The notes under the pieces were generated by a model. That model saw nothing but the letters and a program-made list of their open reading frames with translations, ran no database searches and had not been told where the DNA came from. A stretch of 64,000 nt of DNA, from contig NZ_CP015596.1 of the NCBI RefSeq assembly GCF_001644575.1, positions 5,394,001-5,458,000 on the forward strand. Direction: 5' to 3'. The position numbers and the translations under genes are program-made. This DNA is from Mycobacterium adipatum. GTDB lineage: Bacteria > Actinomycetota > Actinomycetes > Mycobacteriales > Mycobacteriaceae. Shown in pieces: positions 1 to 9,033 of this stretch (the first letter of the stretch is position 1; each line of letters begins with the position of its first letter).

Positions 1-79
1 AAAAGGGACTCGCGCGTGCGACTCAGTTCACTTGGGAACAACAAGTGAGAACGGTTTTGACAGAAATGAAGAGGTCGTG

Positions 80-1204
80 GTGAATAGCCCCGTACCACGT
101 GTTCGGATCATTCATGAGACGAACCCTGTTAAGTACTTTCCAGCGCTTTCTGCTTTGGAAGTCGAACAGCGAATTTCGATTGTTGGGAGACATCGATACA
201 GCGTGGTGAAAGAGTGGCTACGATCTTGGCTGCGGGAGCGCAAGCCATTACGCTTACGCACCGCTACGTCGTTCGAGGATTTTCGGCTGCGCCTCCACCT
301 TCTGAACATTCGGGGCGAAATAGTCGTACTTGCGTTTGCGCCGTGGGATTGGCGGATCGCGATATATGCTGTTCTTGCACGCAGGAATACTATTATCTAC
401 CAGACGTCGTGGCCATACTGGGAACAGCACAGGACTCCTCGACAGTACGGGCCACTGACTCCTCTTCTTCGCCGCTTCTGGCTTTCATTCCTTCGTAGAG
501 ACAATGTTCACGTCGTCGCGATACTTGACGCTACAAAGCTTGAGCTCCATGAACGCTATGGCATCTCCGCCGAGGTGGTTCCTCACGCCGTGCCGGACGG
601 GTTCTTCACCGCAAGACGGGGGCTCGGTGCCGGCGCGATTGAGCCGCTTCGACTAATCTGTGTAGGAGAATTGTCCCGCAAAAAAGGCATCGAACAGCTG
701 CTCCTACTCATGGAGTCGCTAATCGACGAACCTGTAGTCCTTACGCTTGTAGGTGACGGACCCCTTCGCGAACGTTGCATCGAGGCGGCCGCGATGAACC
801 CGGCAATACGGTTTATTGGCCCCATTCAAGATCGAGCCGAAATGGCAAAGACAATGGCCGCCCATGATCTACTCGTCGTCCTATCGCAGCGCGACAGGAC
901 ATGGGAGGAGCTATTCGGCATTGTGATCGCGGAGGCGATGGCCGCCGGACTCGGCGTCATAGCCAGCGACCATATCGGACCACGCTCCCTGCTCGGGGCC
1001 GCTGAACTCGGAAATCTGTTCGCAGACAACGATCTTGATGGAGTGGCAAGACTTGTTCGCAAACTCGCATTGGACCGCGATGAGCTGCAGCGCTTTCGTG
1101 CGGGGCACTCGAATCTCGCCGACGCGTTCCGATTGTCGAACGTTGCAGACCGCTGGGAAGGAGTAATCGCTCCGCTCACTGACGAAGCCCACAAGCTCGG
1201 ATGA
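80..1204 (+). CDS. Glycosyltransferase family 4 (GT-B fold)
   Basis: Probable retaining glycosyltransferase that adds a sugar from a nucleotide-sugar donor to a surface polysaccharide or glycolipid intermediate. Numbered from the upstream TTG at 32, the C-terminal donor-binding half carries GELSRKKG (about 212-219), VGDGPLRE (240-247) and the E-x7-E element EELFGIVIAE (about 292-301), typical of GT1/GT4 enzymes. The N-terminal acceptor half is poorly conserved. The frame is open from TTG 32, but a Shine-Dalgarno-like GAAGAGG at 68-74 lies 5 nt before GTG 80, so I place the start there. It converges on the minus-strand glycan operon. Base composition is visibly more AT-rich than the ribosomal block. 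Sugar and acceptor cannot be told. Confidence 0.85.
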   Translation: MNSPVPRVRIIHETNPVKYFPALSALEVEQRISIVGRHRYSVVKEWLRSWLRERKPLRLRTATSFEDFRLRLHLLNIRGEIVVLAFAPWDWRIAIYAVLARRNTIIYQTSWPYWEQHRTPRQYGPLTPLLRRFWLSFLRRDNVHVVAILDATKLELHERYGISAEVVPHAVPDGFFTARRGLGAGAIEPLRLICVGELSRKKGIEQLLLLMESLIDEPVVLTLVGDGPLRERCIEAAAMNPAIRFIGPIQDRAEMAKTMAAHDLLVVLSQRDRTWEELFGIVIAEAMAAGLGVIASDHIGPRSLLGAAELGNLFADNDLDGVARLVRKLALDRDELQRFRAGHSNLADAFRLSNVADRWEGVIAPLTDEAHKLG

Positions 1205-1306
1205 GACAGTCAGTAGGGCATGGCTCAGCGATCGCAATCCGTACGCGTCAGTCCAGCGAGTGCCGGCAGAATATCTCGTCCTCTAACAACTCTCGGCATA
1301 CGAGGA

Positions 1307-2458
1307 CTACGCATTCGCGCCGCAGTCATCGCCGTTTGTGAGAGGTGATCGCGCGGGAGAGGCCAGGTCTGCCAAAGCCTCCATAACCGCGTCGACCGAC
1401 ACGCCCTGCATACAGTCCAGCCGCTGCCCGGCGTACTCGAAACCCAGGTCCAAGTAGCCGGATTGCGGGAGGGTTGTGACGACGGAACGTGACCGGGGGC
1501 CGATCGGCCCCCACCGTTTAGGCGGAACTGGCCCCTCAAGGCTCACTGTCTTGGCGCCCAGAAGTGCCGCAAGATGCATTACACCGGTGTTCACCGACAC
1601 CACGGCAAAACTGCGCGGGAGAAGGTCGGCGAGCTCGGATAAAGTGAACTTGCCGGCCAGGGCGACGTTACGTACGCCCAGACTGTCCAGCTTCTCGGTG
1701 AGCACGCGACTTCGATCAACGTCATCTGGCCCACCGCTGATCAGTATCTCGACGCCGTATTCGTCCTGAACCCGGCGCGCCAGCTCGATCCATCGATCAA
1801 CTGGCCACTCCTTGACATGACCCATGTAGCCGCCCGAGAACGGGTGGAACACCACAAACGGTGCCGCCGGCATTCGGTCCGCGCCGAGCACCTCCGGAGA
1901 TGGCAATGCAGGCGAAGCAAATGAACTCGCCCCGATGCTGGCTGCGAGTCGCTGGAAATTCTCGACCTGGTGAACATCACTTGAATGCTCCACCGCACGA
2001 TCGAAAGCAAAATGGCGCGCCTGTCCTTTCACTCGAAAACCCACGCGAAAGTGGGCACCCGAGAGCGCGGTAATTAGGGCGTCGTAGCGCGGCCACGGTC
2101 CGCACTCCAGCAAGACGTCAAGTTGGAGACCCCGGAGAACGCGCAGTGCCATCAGCGGCGAGCGCACAGACACAACGGCATGCTCGTCAATCGCGTGTCG
2201 TAACAGTCCGGCAGCGGAGGCGTTGTCCGTCCCAGTAATAAGTACAATCTCTGCTTTTGGGAATTGCGTTCTTAAAGCGAGGAGAGTGCTCGTCAAGAGA
2301 AGCGTGTCGCCGATAGCGGCTGTCTTGAGAACGCCTAGGCGCTGCACTCGTGCCCATTCCGGCTCTTTCCGCTTCGGCAGCAACGAGAGAGCGGCCACCA
2401 CCGGGATACCGATGTACCGGTCAAGTCTTCGGGCTGTGGATGAGGTTCGTCGGGCCAC
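1307..2458 (-). CDS. Glycosyltransferase family 9 (heptosyltransferase-like)
   Basis: 383-residue protein of the ADP-heptose:LPS heptosyltransferase-like family (GT9). Visible signatures are the N-terminal Rossmann entry LGVLKTAAIGDTLLLTS (about 42-58) and the C-terminal donor-site run NTGVMHLAALLGAKTV followed by GPVPPKRWGP, which match the D/N-TGxMHLAAALG and GPT-P-WGP motifs of the family. Mycobacteria lack LPS, so the acceptor is presumably another cell-envelope or exported glycan. It is the last gene of a minus-strand run after the sugar transferase and the FkbM methyltransferase, with about 120 nt to the upstream gene. Family assignment is firm; substrate is unknown. Confidence 0.85.
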   Translation of the reverse strand: MARRTSSTARRLDRYIGIPVVAALSLLPKRKEPEWARVQRLGVLKTAAIGDTLLLTSTLLALRTQFPKAEIVLITGTDNASAAGLLRHAIDEHAVVSVRSPLMALRVLRGLQLDVLLECGPWPRYDALITALSGAHFRVGFRVKGQARHFAFDRAVEHSSDVHQVENFQRLAASIGASSFASPALPSPEVLGADRMPAAPFVVFHPFSGGYMGHVKEWPVDRWIELARRVQDEYGVEILISGGPDDVDRSRVLTEKLDSLGVRNVALAGKFTLSELADLLPRSFAVVSVNTGVMHLAALLGAKTVSLEGPVPPKRWGPIGPRSRSVVTTLPQSGYLDLGFEYAGQRLDCMQGVSVDAVMEALADLASPARSPLTNGDDCGANA

Positions 2459-2578
2459 CGAGACAACCTAATTTTCCGGAATGAAGTACTGCGGAGGAAG
2501 TGACCCCGTCAAGGCTCCGTTAAACAATATGCTGCCCATCAGTCTCTTCCTGTGCAGGAATGTGTTCAGAGCCAATTG

Positions 2579-3328
2579 TCATCCTATGAAGCGGATCTCC
2601 GACGGCTCGTGGCTTGGCGCCGAAGGACGGTCCAGCTCGTGCGGCAACGTCACCGACTTGTAAGACACTGGGGCCTGCGGAGTGAAGGTGACCTCAAGCA
2701 CGAGCGGAATTCCGGTGTCGCTGACCGGAGCAAATGTATTCCGATGCACATGCGCAACCCGTAGTGGGAGTTTCTCAACGAAGTCCTTCAACCGCTCTTC
2801 GTGGAGATCGACATTGTGTATCTCGATCATGAGCCCGCAGATGCGGTCCGCTTCGGCGAGAAGATCGCCCAGGAGGCGATACTCCCAGCCTTCGATGTCG
2901 ATCTTGAGAAATACTCTTCCACTCGTATATTCGTTCAGAATATGCCGCAGGGTCACAAACCCTGGAGAACTGTCAAGTCCGACCATCGTCTTATAGTGAC
3001 GGGTAGACCCACTAAAGAACCGATCGTATTCTCGCCAAGCCTTTAACTTATGTTTGACGTCTTTGCGAGACAAGATGGTCTTAACCAAACGCTTGCCGAG
3101 AATATTCCGGTCGATGGTGCCATCGAAAGCGTGGATCGGAACGTTGTTGCGCTTGAGGAAGTCCTCTTCGAAACTCCAGTCGTCATTCACACCGAGCGAC
3201 ACCAGTGCCTCTGCTTCGGCGACGTCGCGCGCATCGACAAGATAACCACCGTCACGATCGCGGCCCAGCCGAACGAGGTCGAATTGACCGCTTGGCTGGA
3301 GCCACTTGGGCAGATTCACAGTATTCAT
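2579..3328 (-). CDS. FkbM-family methyltransferase
   Basis: 249-residue protein of the FkbM type of SAM-dependent methyltransferases, which often O-methylate sugars or polyketides. The key match is FLKIDIEGWEYRLL (near residue 140), equivalent to the family's K-x-D-(I/V)-E-G-x-E motif, with the upstream GVNDDWSFEEDFL segment as the cofactor-binding start of the domain. It lies between a sugar transferase and a GT9 glycosyltransferase on the same strand, which suggests methyl decoration of the same glycan. The gene is relatively AT-rich like its neighbours. The methylated position cannot be predicted. Confidence 0.8.
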   Translation of the reverse strand: MNTVNLPKWLQPSGQFDLVRLGRDRDGGYLVDARDVAEAEALVSLGVNDDWSFEEDFLKRNNVPIHAFDGTIDRNILGKRLVKTILSRKDVKHKLKAWREYDRFFSGSTRHYKTMVGLDSSPGFVTLRHILNEYTSGRVFLKIDIEGWEYRLLGDLLAEADRICGLMIEIHNVDLHEERLKDFVEKLPLRVAHVHRNTFAPVSDTGIPLVLEVTFTPQAPVSYKSVTLPHELDRPSAPSHEPSEIRFIG

Positions 3329-3402
3329 GACGTGACCTTGCTTCTGGAGATTGCTTGGGCGGCAACAACAATGGCAGCACTCCTAGGGCTTTCCTAGTCG
3401 GG

Positions 3403-4938
3403 TTACCGCTCGCGGTACAGCACAACCGCACGAAATGTCCGAATGATGATCTTGATGTCCAACCAGAGGGACCAGTTCTCGATGTAAAAGTTGTCGTATC
3501 GGCACCGGTCAGCGATAGATGTATCGCCCTTGAGCCCGCTCACCTGCGCAAATCCCGTGAGGCCCACCTGGACCCGATGGCGATGCGAGTAGCGGTCGAA
3601 TTGTGTTGAGAACTGCTCGACGAAGTGGGGGCGTTCGGGCCGCGGCCCCACGACTGTCATATCACCGCGGACGATGTTCCACAGCTGCGGTAGTTCGTCA
3701 ATTGACGTACGGCGCAGGAACTTCCCGACCGGCCCAACCCTGTTGTCGGAAGCGACGTTCCACTGTGTCTGCGACTCATTCTCGCTGGCAGGGCGCATTG
3801 AGCGGAACTTCAGCAGTTCGAACTGCTGCCCGTCACGCCCTACTCTGATCTGCCGGAAGATCACGCCGGGCCCACCTTCAAGCCGTACTGCCAGCGCCGC
3901 GGCCGCAAGTAAGGGCGAAAGTACAACCAAAGCCGCGACTGAAGCGAAGATGTCGAATGCGCGTTTCAATATTCGGGTCGGTCCCCGCAGGTTCGGATTA
4001 CGAATACGCATTATTGGGATGGGGCCGACATGGTCGGCCATTCCGGTCAAGGTGTGAAAATGGTGCATCCGCGGCACTACTAGCAGTTCGGCGTTCAGAC
4101 ACACCTCCGTGCGCACGGCACCGATCAAGGCCTGTTCATCGAAAGAGCCGTCGGCAACGAGAATCGTGTCGGCGCCCATGGTAACGACAGCCATATCCAG
4201 ATCGGCGAGGCGGCCGAGCCGTGGTACGAGCCGGCCGGCGGGACAATCCTCATCGTCGTCGACAAAGCCCTCGACTTGCAGCCCGTATTCATGGTGGTGG
4301 GCCAACGTCTTTACCAGCTCGGCAGATACAGTCCCTCCGCCGATCAAAATCGTCCGGTGCTTAGCAATGCCGAGTTTGCGCCCCCATGCACACAAGCGCG
4401 TCGTAAGCACTCGGCCGGCGACGACCAACGCAACCGACTGACACGCTGTTTCCAGAAAGATCAATACCTGAGATCTCTCGTACAAGTAGAGGACCACAGC
4501 AGCGACCGCGGCTACGGCGGCCAGCAGACGAGTGATGATCGTCGGAAGGTCGTCCAACACGCTGAGGTGAAGCGGAGCTACGTATCGCGCCCCTCCGGTA
4601 AGTAAAACGGTCGCCAGAATGGCCATTGTAAGAGTCGCGGACAATTGCAGAGGCCGCCATGCGAGCGGTGCGAGCATCAAGGCAAAATCTACGACCGGTA
4701 CGACCATCCAAGCCCTGACCCGACTTAGCCATCGCACACCGAATCTGTAGTTGTCTACAGGACGCTCGATGCCGCAGTGGCCCGCCATGAGCTTTTGCGC
4801 CACCTCAATGGGCCCACTCGGGTGGGGCTCACGCACGATGTCGGCCGGATCATCGCTGGCCGGAAGGGGCTCGGTGGCGGAAGTCCCACGTTCCGGGGCC
4901 CGATGCCTCGGGGTTGGACCGGGATCGACGACGGTCAT
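3403..4938 (-). CDS. Polyprenyl-phosphate glycosylphosphotransferase (WbaP/WcaJ type)
   Basis: 511-residue polyisoprenyl-phosphate hexose-1-phosphate transferase, the enzyme class that starts exopolysaccharide repeat-unit synthesis on undecaprenyl or decaprenyl phosphate at the inner membrane. It has four to five N-terminal hydrophobic segments (about 85-190), a Rossmann-like CoA-binding-type middle domain with LIGGGTVSAELV (near 215) and a C-terminal bacterial sugar transferase domain. That domain shows a membrane re-entrant region (AFDIFASVAALVVLSP), then LLKFRSM, RRTSIDELPQLWN and GDMTVVGPRPE, which hold the catalytic DE and Arg residues. It heads the minus-strand operon with FkbM and GT9 genes, and a tyrosine phosphatase lies about 0.9 kb upstream, a familiar partnership. 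Confidence 0.92.
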   Translation of the reverse strand: MTVVDPGPTPRHRAPERGTSATEPLPASDDPADIVREPHPSGPIEVAQKLMAGHCGIERPVDNYRFGVRWLSRVRAWMVVPVVDFALMLAPLAWRPLQLSATLTMAILATVLLTGGARYVAPLHLSVLDDLPTIITRLLAAVAAVAAVVLYLYERSQVLIFLETACQSVALVVAGRVLTTRLCAWGRKLGIAKHRTILIGGGTVSAELVKTLAHHHEYGLQVEGFVDDDEDCPAGRLVPRLGRLADLDMAVVTMGADTILVADGSFDEQALIGAVRTEVCLNAELLVVPRMHHFHTLTGMADHVGPIPIMRIRNPNLRGPTRILKRAFDIFASVAALVVLSPLLAAAALAVRLEGGPGVIFRQIRVGRDGQQFELLKFRSMRPASENESQTQWNVASDNRVGPVGKFLRRTSIDELPQLWNIVRGDMTVVGPRPERPHFVEQFSTQFDRYSHRHRVQVGLTGFAQVSGLKGDTSIADRCRYDNFYIENWSLWLDIKIIIRTFRAVVLYRER

Positions 4939-5833
4939 ACGTTGTCCGCTCGCACAATCGAGGTAAAATTGACGGCCTCGTTAGCCAGCAAAAGGTGGCG
5001 ACCCGCACCGATGTTGGGCCAGTCGACCCGATTCGAGCGTTGGACACTGCAGGCTGATCGGTCCATGCGGCTCACTTGCCTGGCCATAACGCCCCCCTGT
5101 CGCAATCTGACACTATTTTGCGGAGCGCTACGCAAATCGCAAGTCGAACGCATGATGCCCCGCACACCTGGGGGAGCACACGTGAAGCCCCCGGTTCATC
5201 CATTGAGCTGCATGTTAGTACGCAGGGCCCATGACGGACAGCGGAACAACCGACTTTTCCCAGAGTTAACCCAGATGCCCGACCCACATACTGTGTTCAG
5301 ACTATGAAGCTGCTGCTCACAGGGGTGCTCGGCGCGCATCGAGAGGCCCCGAGTCGAATAGGATGATCCGTACTTCGAACCTGACTGCGGACCGCTGTTC
5401 GTGTCCTCGCGGGGCCATAGAATTGTTTGCTGTGATTTCGTTTCAGCGTGAGATTCCGTCCAGTTCGATCACCCATATCGCGCGGCCGTGAGGTTCGAGC
5501 AGGGCGGAGGCTTCGACACAGCCACATGCGAAGTAGTTCTTATAGCAAACTTCTCGGTCGCGGAGTGTGGCCTCCAACTGCTCCCGTCGGTGCCCCGCGC
5601 ACGACACTCATGGCTTGCACTTGAACGGTGCGACGCCACCATCGGACGAACAGGAGCTCGGCTTGCGCCTTTGAACGACCTGGCCGCACCACCGGGCCCA
5701 ATTTCGCTGTGGTTGCACCACAGTGCGATAGCTGGCGAACGGAGCGTCCCAGCGCCGATACTTGGTATGGCCCGCGTGCGCCGTCCAACAGTTCGGTCAG
5801 CACGAACGCCCCCTGCAATCCAAGGAGTTCATC
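4939..5833. other. Gene-poor region between the glycan operon and the tyrosine phosphatase
   Basis: About 0.9 kb with no open frame that looks like a real gene. The frames present are short, lack recognisable motifs and overlap one another. The stretch is relatively AT-rich like the glycan genes on its left. It separates the divergently oriented sugar transferase and phosphatase genes, so it should hold both promoters. I see no tRNA, insertion sequence or strong repeat in it. Confidence 0.5.
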
Positions 5834-6352
5834 CTGCACATCCTCTTCATCTGCACTGGGAATATCTGCCGGTCGCCCACAGCGGAACGCCTGACCGCGG
5901 CCTACGCAGCCCGCCTGAAACTGCAGAGCGTTACTGTGTCAAGCGCTGGAATCCGCGCCGTGGTCGGGCACCCTATGCACCCGGACGCGCAACCCGTTTT
6001 GGCAGGTTTGGGGGGTGACCCGGCCAACTTCGCTGCTGCACAGTTCACCCCAAAGATCGCTGAGCGCGCAGACTTAATCCTCACAATGACCAGAGCCCAT
6101 CGCGAAAGTGTGTTGGAACGTGCGCCGCAAAAGTTGCATCGCACCTTCACTCTGAGCGAGGCTGCACAACTGGTCGACACCTTTAATGCGCGATGCGTTG
6201 CAGATCTCGCTAATCTGCGGGCGTTCCTCCACGCAACGCAGGTCGCGGATATTCCAGACCCGATCGGACAGAGCCCTGAGATTTTCGCAGCGGTCGGCGC
6301 TCAGATCGCCAAATTGCTACCCCCCGTACTCGAACTTTGCCGCCCCGAGTGA
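5834..6352 (+). CDS. Low-molecular-weight protein-tyrosine phosphatase
   Basis: Low-molecular-weight tyrosine phosphatase, about 172 residues, of the group that dephosphorylates tyrosine kinases and glycosyltransferases in capsule/exopolysaccharide systems (Wzb, PtpA-like). The P-loop CTGNICRS (Cys7 to Arg13 from my start) is intact and follows the usual HILFI beta-strand; a candidate general-acid loop is IPDPIG near the C-terminus. The frame is open upstream to a TTG at 5762, but the family begins immediately before HILFI. AAGGAG at 5822-5827 lies 6 nt before CTG 5834, making a CTG start likely; no ATG, GTG or TTG is in the right place. Its stop overlaps the next gene's GTG by 4 nt. No tyrosine kinase is in the window. 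Confidence 0.85.
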   Translation: MHILFICTGNICRSPTAERLTAAYAARLKLQSVTVSSAGIRAVVGHPMHPDAQPVLAGLGGDPANFAAAQFTPKIAERADLILTMTRAHRESVLERAPQKLHRTFTLSEAAQLVDTFNARCVADLANLRAFLHATQVADIPDPIGQSPEIFAAVGAQIAKLLPPVLELCRPE

Positions 6353-7365
6353 TCCACGACGCGCGAGGCTCCCGACGCCGACCTCGTCGTGCTCCGCACA
6401 TCTCGATTCCGGCATCGGTGGCGGTCGTCACACTGGTCTATGTCGTGGCCGCGCTGATCGCGCGCACCGTCCCCCTTGCTAACCTGCCGACACTGGTACT
6501 CGCGGCGAGCTTCCCCTACGTCCCGCTGGCCGCCCTGTGCGCGGCGATCCTCAGCGCGCTGTGCCGCCGGAAGCTGCTTGCCGCCGTGAGCGTCCTCCTT
6601 CTGACGATCTCGGTGGCCATTCAGGTGCCTTGGCAGGAGCTAAGCCGCACCTCCGGAAGCGGCGCGCCCAGCACCGAACTGCGGGTGCTCTCCTCGAACA
6701 TCAGGAAGGGCGAGGCCCACACCGCGGCCTTCGTCGGGCTCGCCGTCGCCAGCGCCGACATCATCACCATGTCCGAACTGACCGCCGAGGCCGCGGCACG
6801 CTTCCGCGACGGCGGCCTGCGCAAGACGTTCCCCTACTCGATCCTCGTCCCCCGCCCCGGCGCCGGCGGCATGGGCCTGTGGAGCCGCTATCCGCTCACC
6901 GCTCTCACGCCGTCGAGGTACGGGAGCAATTTCATCGCCGCCCGGGTACGAGTGCCCGGTGTCCGAGACGACCCGTTGGTGGCAAGCGTGCACCTGGTCT
7001 CCCCGCTCGCCGGCGGCGCCAACACGTTCACTGAGTGGCACCGCCAAATCAGAGCCGCCCGCTCCGAATTCGCCGACTGGGCGCGCACCGCCGGCCCGGC
7101 CGCGGTGATCATCGCCGGCGACTTCAACGCCACGCCTGATATGCGCCAGTTTCGCGACCTGCTGGACGTCGGCTACCGCGACGCGGTCGCCCAGACCCGC
7201 GTGGGCTTCTCTCCTACCTACTCACCGCACCCGGCGATCCCGCCCGTCATCACCATCGACCATGTGCTGACCCGCAATTCGGTCGCCGAGTCCATCCGCA
7301 CCGTCGACATCCCGGGCTCGGACCACCGCGCGCTGCTGGCCACCGTCGCGGTGCCGTCGCAGTAG
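6349..7365 (+). CDS. Membrane-anchored endonuclease/exonuclease/phosphatase (EEP) family protein
   Basis: About 338 residues: three hydrophobic segments (about 20-105) followed by an EEP domain, the metal-dependent phosphoesterase fold of DNase I and sphingomyelinase-like enzymes. Motifs are LSSNIRKGE, a later acidic TMSELTAE segment, GDFNATPD and the terminal SDHRALL, which hold the metal-binding Asn/Glu/Asp and catalytic His residues. The topology suggests that the domain lies outside the membrane. GTG 6349 overlaps the phosphatase stop (GTGA), implying translational coupling; the open frame also permits TTG 6337. From here on GC content rises to the level of the core genome. Substrate unknown; a phospholipid or nucleic acid phosphodiester is possible. 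Confidence 0.85.
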   Translation: MIHDARGSRRRPRRAPHISIPASVAVVTLVYVVAALIARTVPLANLPTLVLAASFPYVPLAALCAAILSALCRRKLLAAVSVLLLTISVAIQVPWQELSRTSGSGAPSTELRVLSSNIRKGEAHTAAFVGLAVASADIITMSELTAEAAARFRDGGLRKTFPYSILVPRPGAGGMGLWSRYPLTALTPSRYGSNFIAARVRVPGVRDDPLVASVHLVSPLAGGANTFTEWHRQIRAARSEFADWARTAGPAAVIIAGDFNATPDMRQFRDLLDVGYRDAVAQTRVGFSPTYSPHPAIPPVITIDHVLTRNSVAESIRTVDIPGSDHRALLATVAVPSQ

Positions 7366-7370
7366 AGCGG

Positions 7371-8951
7371 TCACGACAACGCCACGGCGAACTGCTCGGC
7401 GACCAAGGCCCGCGCGAACAGGGTCAGCAGCTCACCGTCCTTGAACGCCGGTTCCCGCGCATCGAGCACCGCGTTGCCCCGGACCAGCAGCGTGAACAGG
7501 GTCTGCAGCGTCGACGCCATCGTCGTGGAGGGCTCCGGGAACGGCGCCTCCGGCTCGTGATTGTCCACGGCGCTGAGGATCACCCGCTGCGCCAACCGCA
7601 TGTCACCCCAGGTGAATTCCACCGCGTTCCACGTGACCAGCAGACGGTCATCCACCACCGACACCAGCTGGCCCGTCACCCCGTAACCGAGATCGAGCGG
7701 TCGGGGCGCACTCACCCGCGCCTGGTCCAAGTTGTACAGCACCCGGCTGGGGAACACGTTGAAGGTGGCCGGGCGCTCACTGACGATGCTGTCCACCACC
7801 ACGGTGCGAGGACGTCCGAAGCGGTCGAATCGGATGTCGCCCTGCTGGGCGATCATCTGCTGGCGCACCACCACCGCTCCCCGTCCGTAGAAGCGGCTCA
7901 CACCGCCGTACCGCTTGGGCGCCAGCGCATTCCACCCCGGCGGCGCGGCCAGCGGCTGCCCGAGGCGCAGGACGCCCGGCGCGCTGCGCCCGACGACACT
8001 GTCGATACCGGCTGCCGGCAATGGCTGAAAGGCGAGCACCACCGTCACCGCGAGAAACAGCGGTACCGCCGACCAGACCTGTTTGGCGGCCAGGGGAGCC
8101 ACCTTGCGGTCGAACACCGTCTTCGGCTGCCCACGGCGGGCCTGCAGGTACATCACCACGCCCACCAGCGTGATCGCGGCGAGTACCGGGATCTCCTGGT
8201 ACACCAGCACCGGCGCATCCGGCAGCGTGCGTGAGATCACGAACAGCAGTGCGAATCCGACGATCCAGGCCAAGATGCCACCGATCACCCCGCGCCGCAC
8301 CGTCCGGCCGACCGCGATGCCGGCCCCGGCACCGGCTATCGCCAACGTCACCGCACCCGCGGCGACCTTCCCGCCGCCGAGCAGCACGACCAGCAGGTAA
8401 TAGGGCAAGGAGAACACCATGAGCAGCAGTCCCCACACATGCCGGAAGCGGATCACCGGACGCAATCCGAACAGCACCACGGCCGAGGACACCACGAACA
8501 GCCACATCGCCAGCAGATCCAGCCGCAGCAAGTGGAAGTAGCCGACGAACCGCTCGATCAACACCGCCTTGATGAGGATCGCCAAGCCGAAACCCATTAC
8601 GCCGACGATGATGTCGGTCTGCCGGTCGTGGATGGGCAGCTCGGTGCGGTCCCGGCGGGCCACCCCGATGGCGGCCAGGATCGCCGCCGCGGGCACCACC
8701 CACACATAGCCGCCGATCACCCCGAGTGAGGCGGTGTACGCGATGTCGACGATCGAGTCCCCGAAGGCCACGGCCGTGCCCGCCGCAATCAACACCCAAC
8801 GCAGACTCAGCCGGACCGCGGGCGGCAGCTCGTAGTAGCGCTCCATCACCGATGTGGTGTGCTCGTCGATCACCGTTGACGCCACCGGAGCCCCCAGCTG
8901 TTCTGAGCGGACAGGCTGTGCCGGCCTGAGTGACACGAATGCTAGCCCCAC
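7371..8951 (-). CDS. Cysteine-free polytopic membrane protein, exosortase/EpsI-like layout (weak)
   Basis: 526 residues with about eight to nine hydrophobic helices in residues 45-330, then a roughly 190-residue hydrophilic domain (GQPLAAPPGWNALAPKRYGG onward) probably outside the membrane. I do not recognise the family with certainty. The helical part, ending in RHVWGLLLMVFSLPYY, and the tail are reminiscent of exosortase-EpsI fusions found at exopolysaccharide loci, but the protein has no cysteine, so an active exosortase is excluded. The start may lie further in (GTG codons near 8887). The preceding rplA terminator lies just upstream of the start. The EEP gene converges on it with only 5 nt between stops. 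Confidence 0.7.
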   Translation of the reverse strand: MGLAFVSLRPAQPVRSEQLGAPVASTVIDEHTTSVMERYYELPPAVRLSLRWVLIAAGTAVAFGDSIVDIAYTASLGVIGGYVWVVPAAAILAAIGVARRDRTELPIHDRQTDIIVGVMGFGLAILIKAVLIERFVGYFHLLRLDLLAMWLFVVSSAVVLFGLRPVIRFRHVWGLLLMVFSLPYYLLVVLLGGGKVAAGAVTLAIAGAGAGIAVGRTVRRGVIGGILAWIVGFALLFVISRTLPDAPVLVYQEIPVLAAITLVGVVMYLQARRGQPKTVFDRKVAPLAAKQVWSAVPLFLAVTVVLAFQPLPAAGIDSVVGRSAPGVLRLGQPLAAPPGWNALAPKRYGGVSRFYGRGAVVVRQQMIAQQGDIRFDRFGRPRTVVVDSIVSERPATFNVFPSRVLYNLDQARVSAPRPLDLGYGVTGQLVSVVDDRLLVTWNAVEFTWGDMRLAQRVILSAVDNHEPEAPFPEPSTTMASTLQTLFTLLVRGNAVLDAREPAFKDGELLTLFARALVAEQFAVALS

Positions 8952-8979
8952 GCCGGCGCGACCACACCCGCATCGAAAG

Positions 8980-9012
8980 CAAAATGCCCCCGCACCATCG
9001 GTGCAGGGGCAT
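8980..9012 (-). terminator. Intrinsic terminator of the rplK-rplA transcript
   Basis: Read on the minus strand, ATGCCCC-t-GCACC pairs with GGTGC-g-GGGGCAT around a 3-nt loop, a 12-bp stem with one internal mismatch, followed directly by TTTT. It lies 22 nt beyond the rplA stop codon and just before the next minus-strand gene. The T-tract is short but the hairpin is strong and correctly placed. Confidence 0.85.
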
Positions 9013-9033
9013 CAAGCTCAGCTCGGGTCCAGG

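Noticed and set aside
4777..5307. 176-codon plus-strand frame overlapping the start of the sugar transferase
   Set aside because: No motif and mostly antisense or upstream region; composition not protein-like.
5488..6018. 176-codon plus-strand frame overlapping the phosphatase
   Set aside because: Overlaps the phosphatase P-loop region in another frame and ends without any recognised domain.
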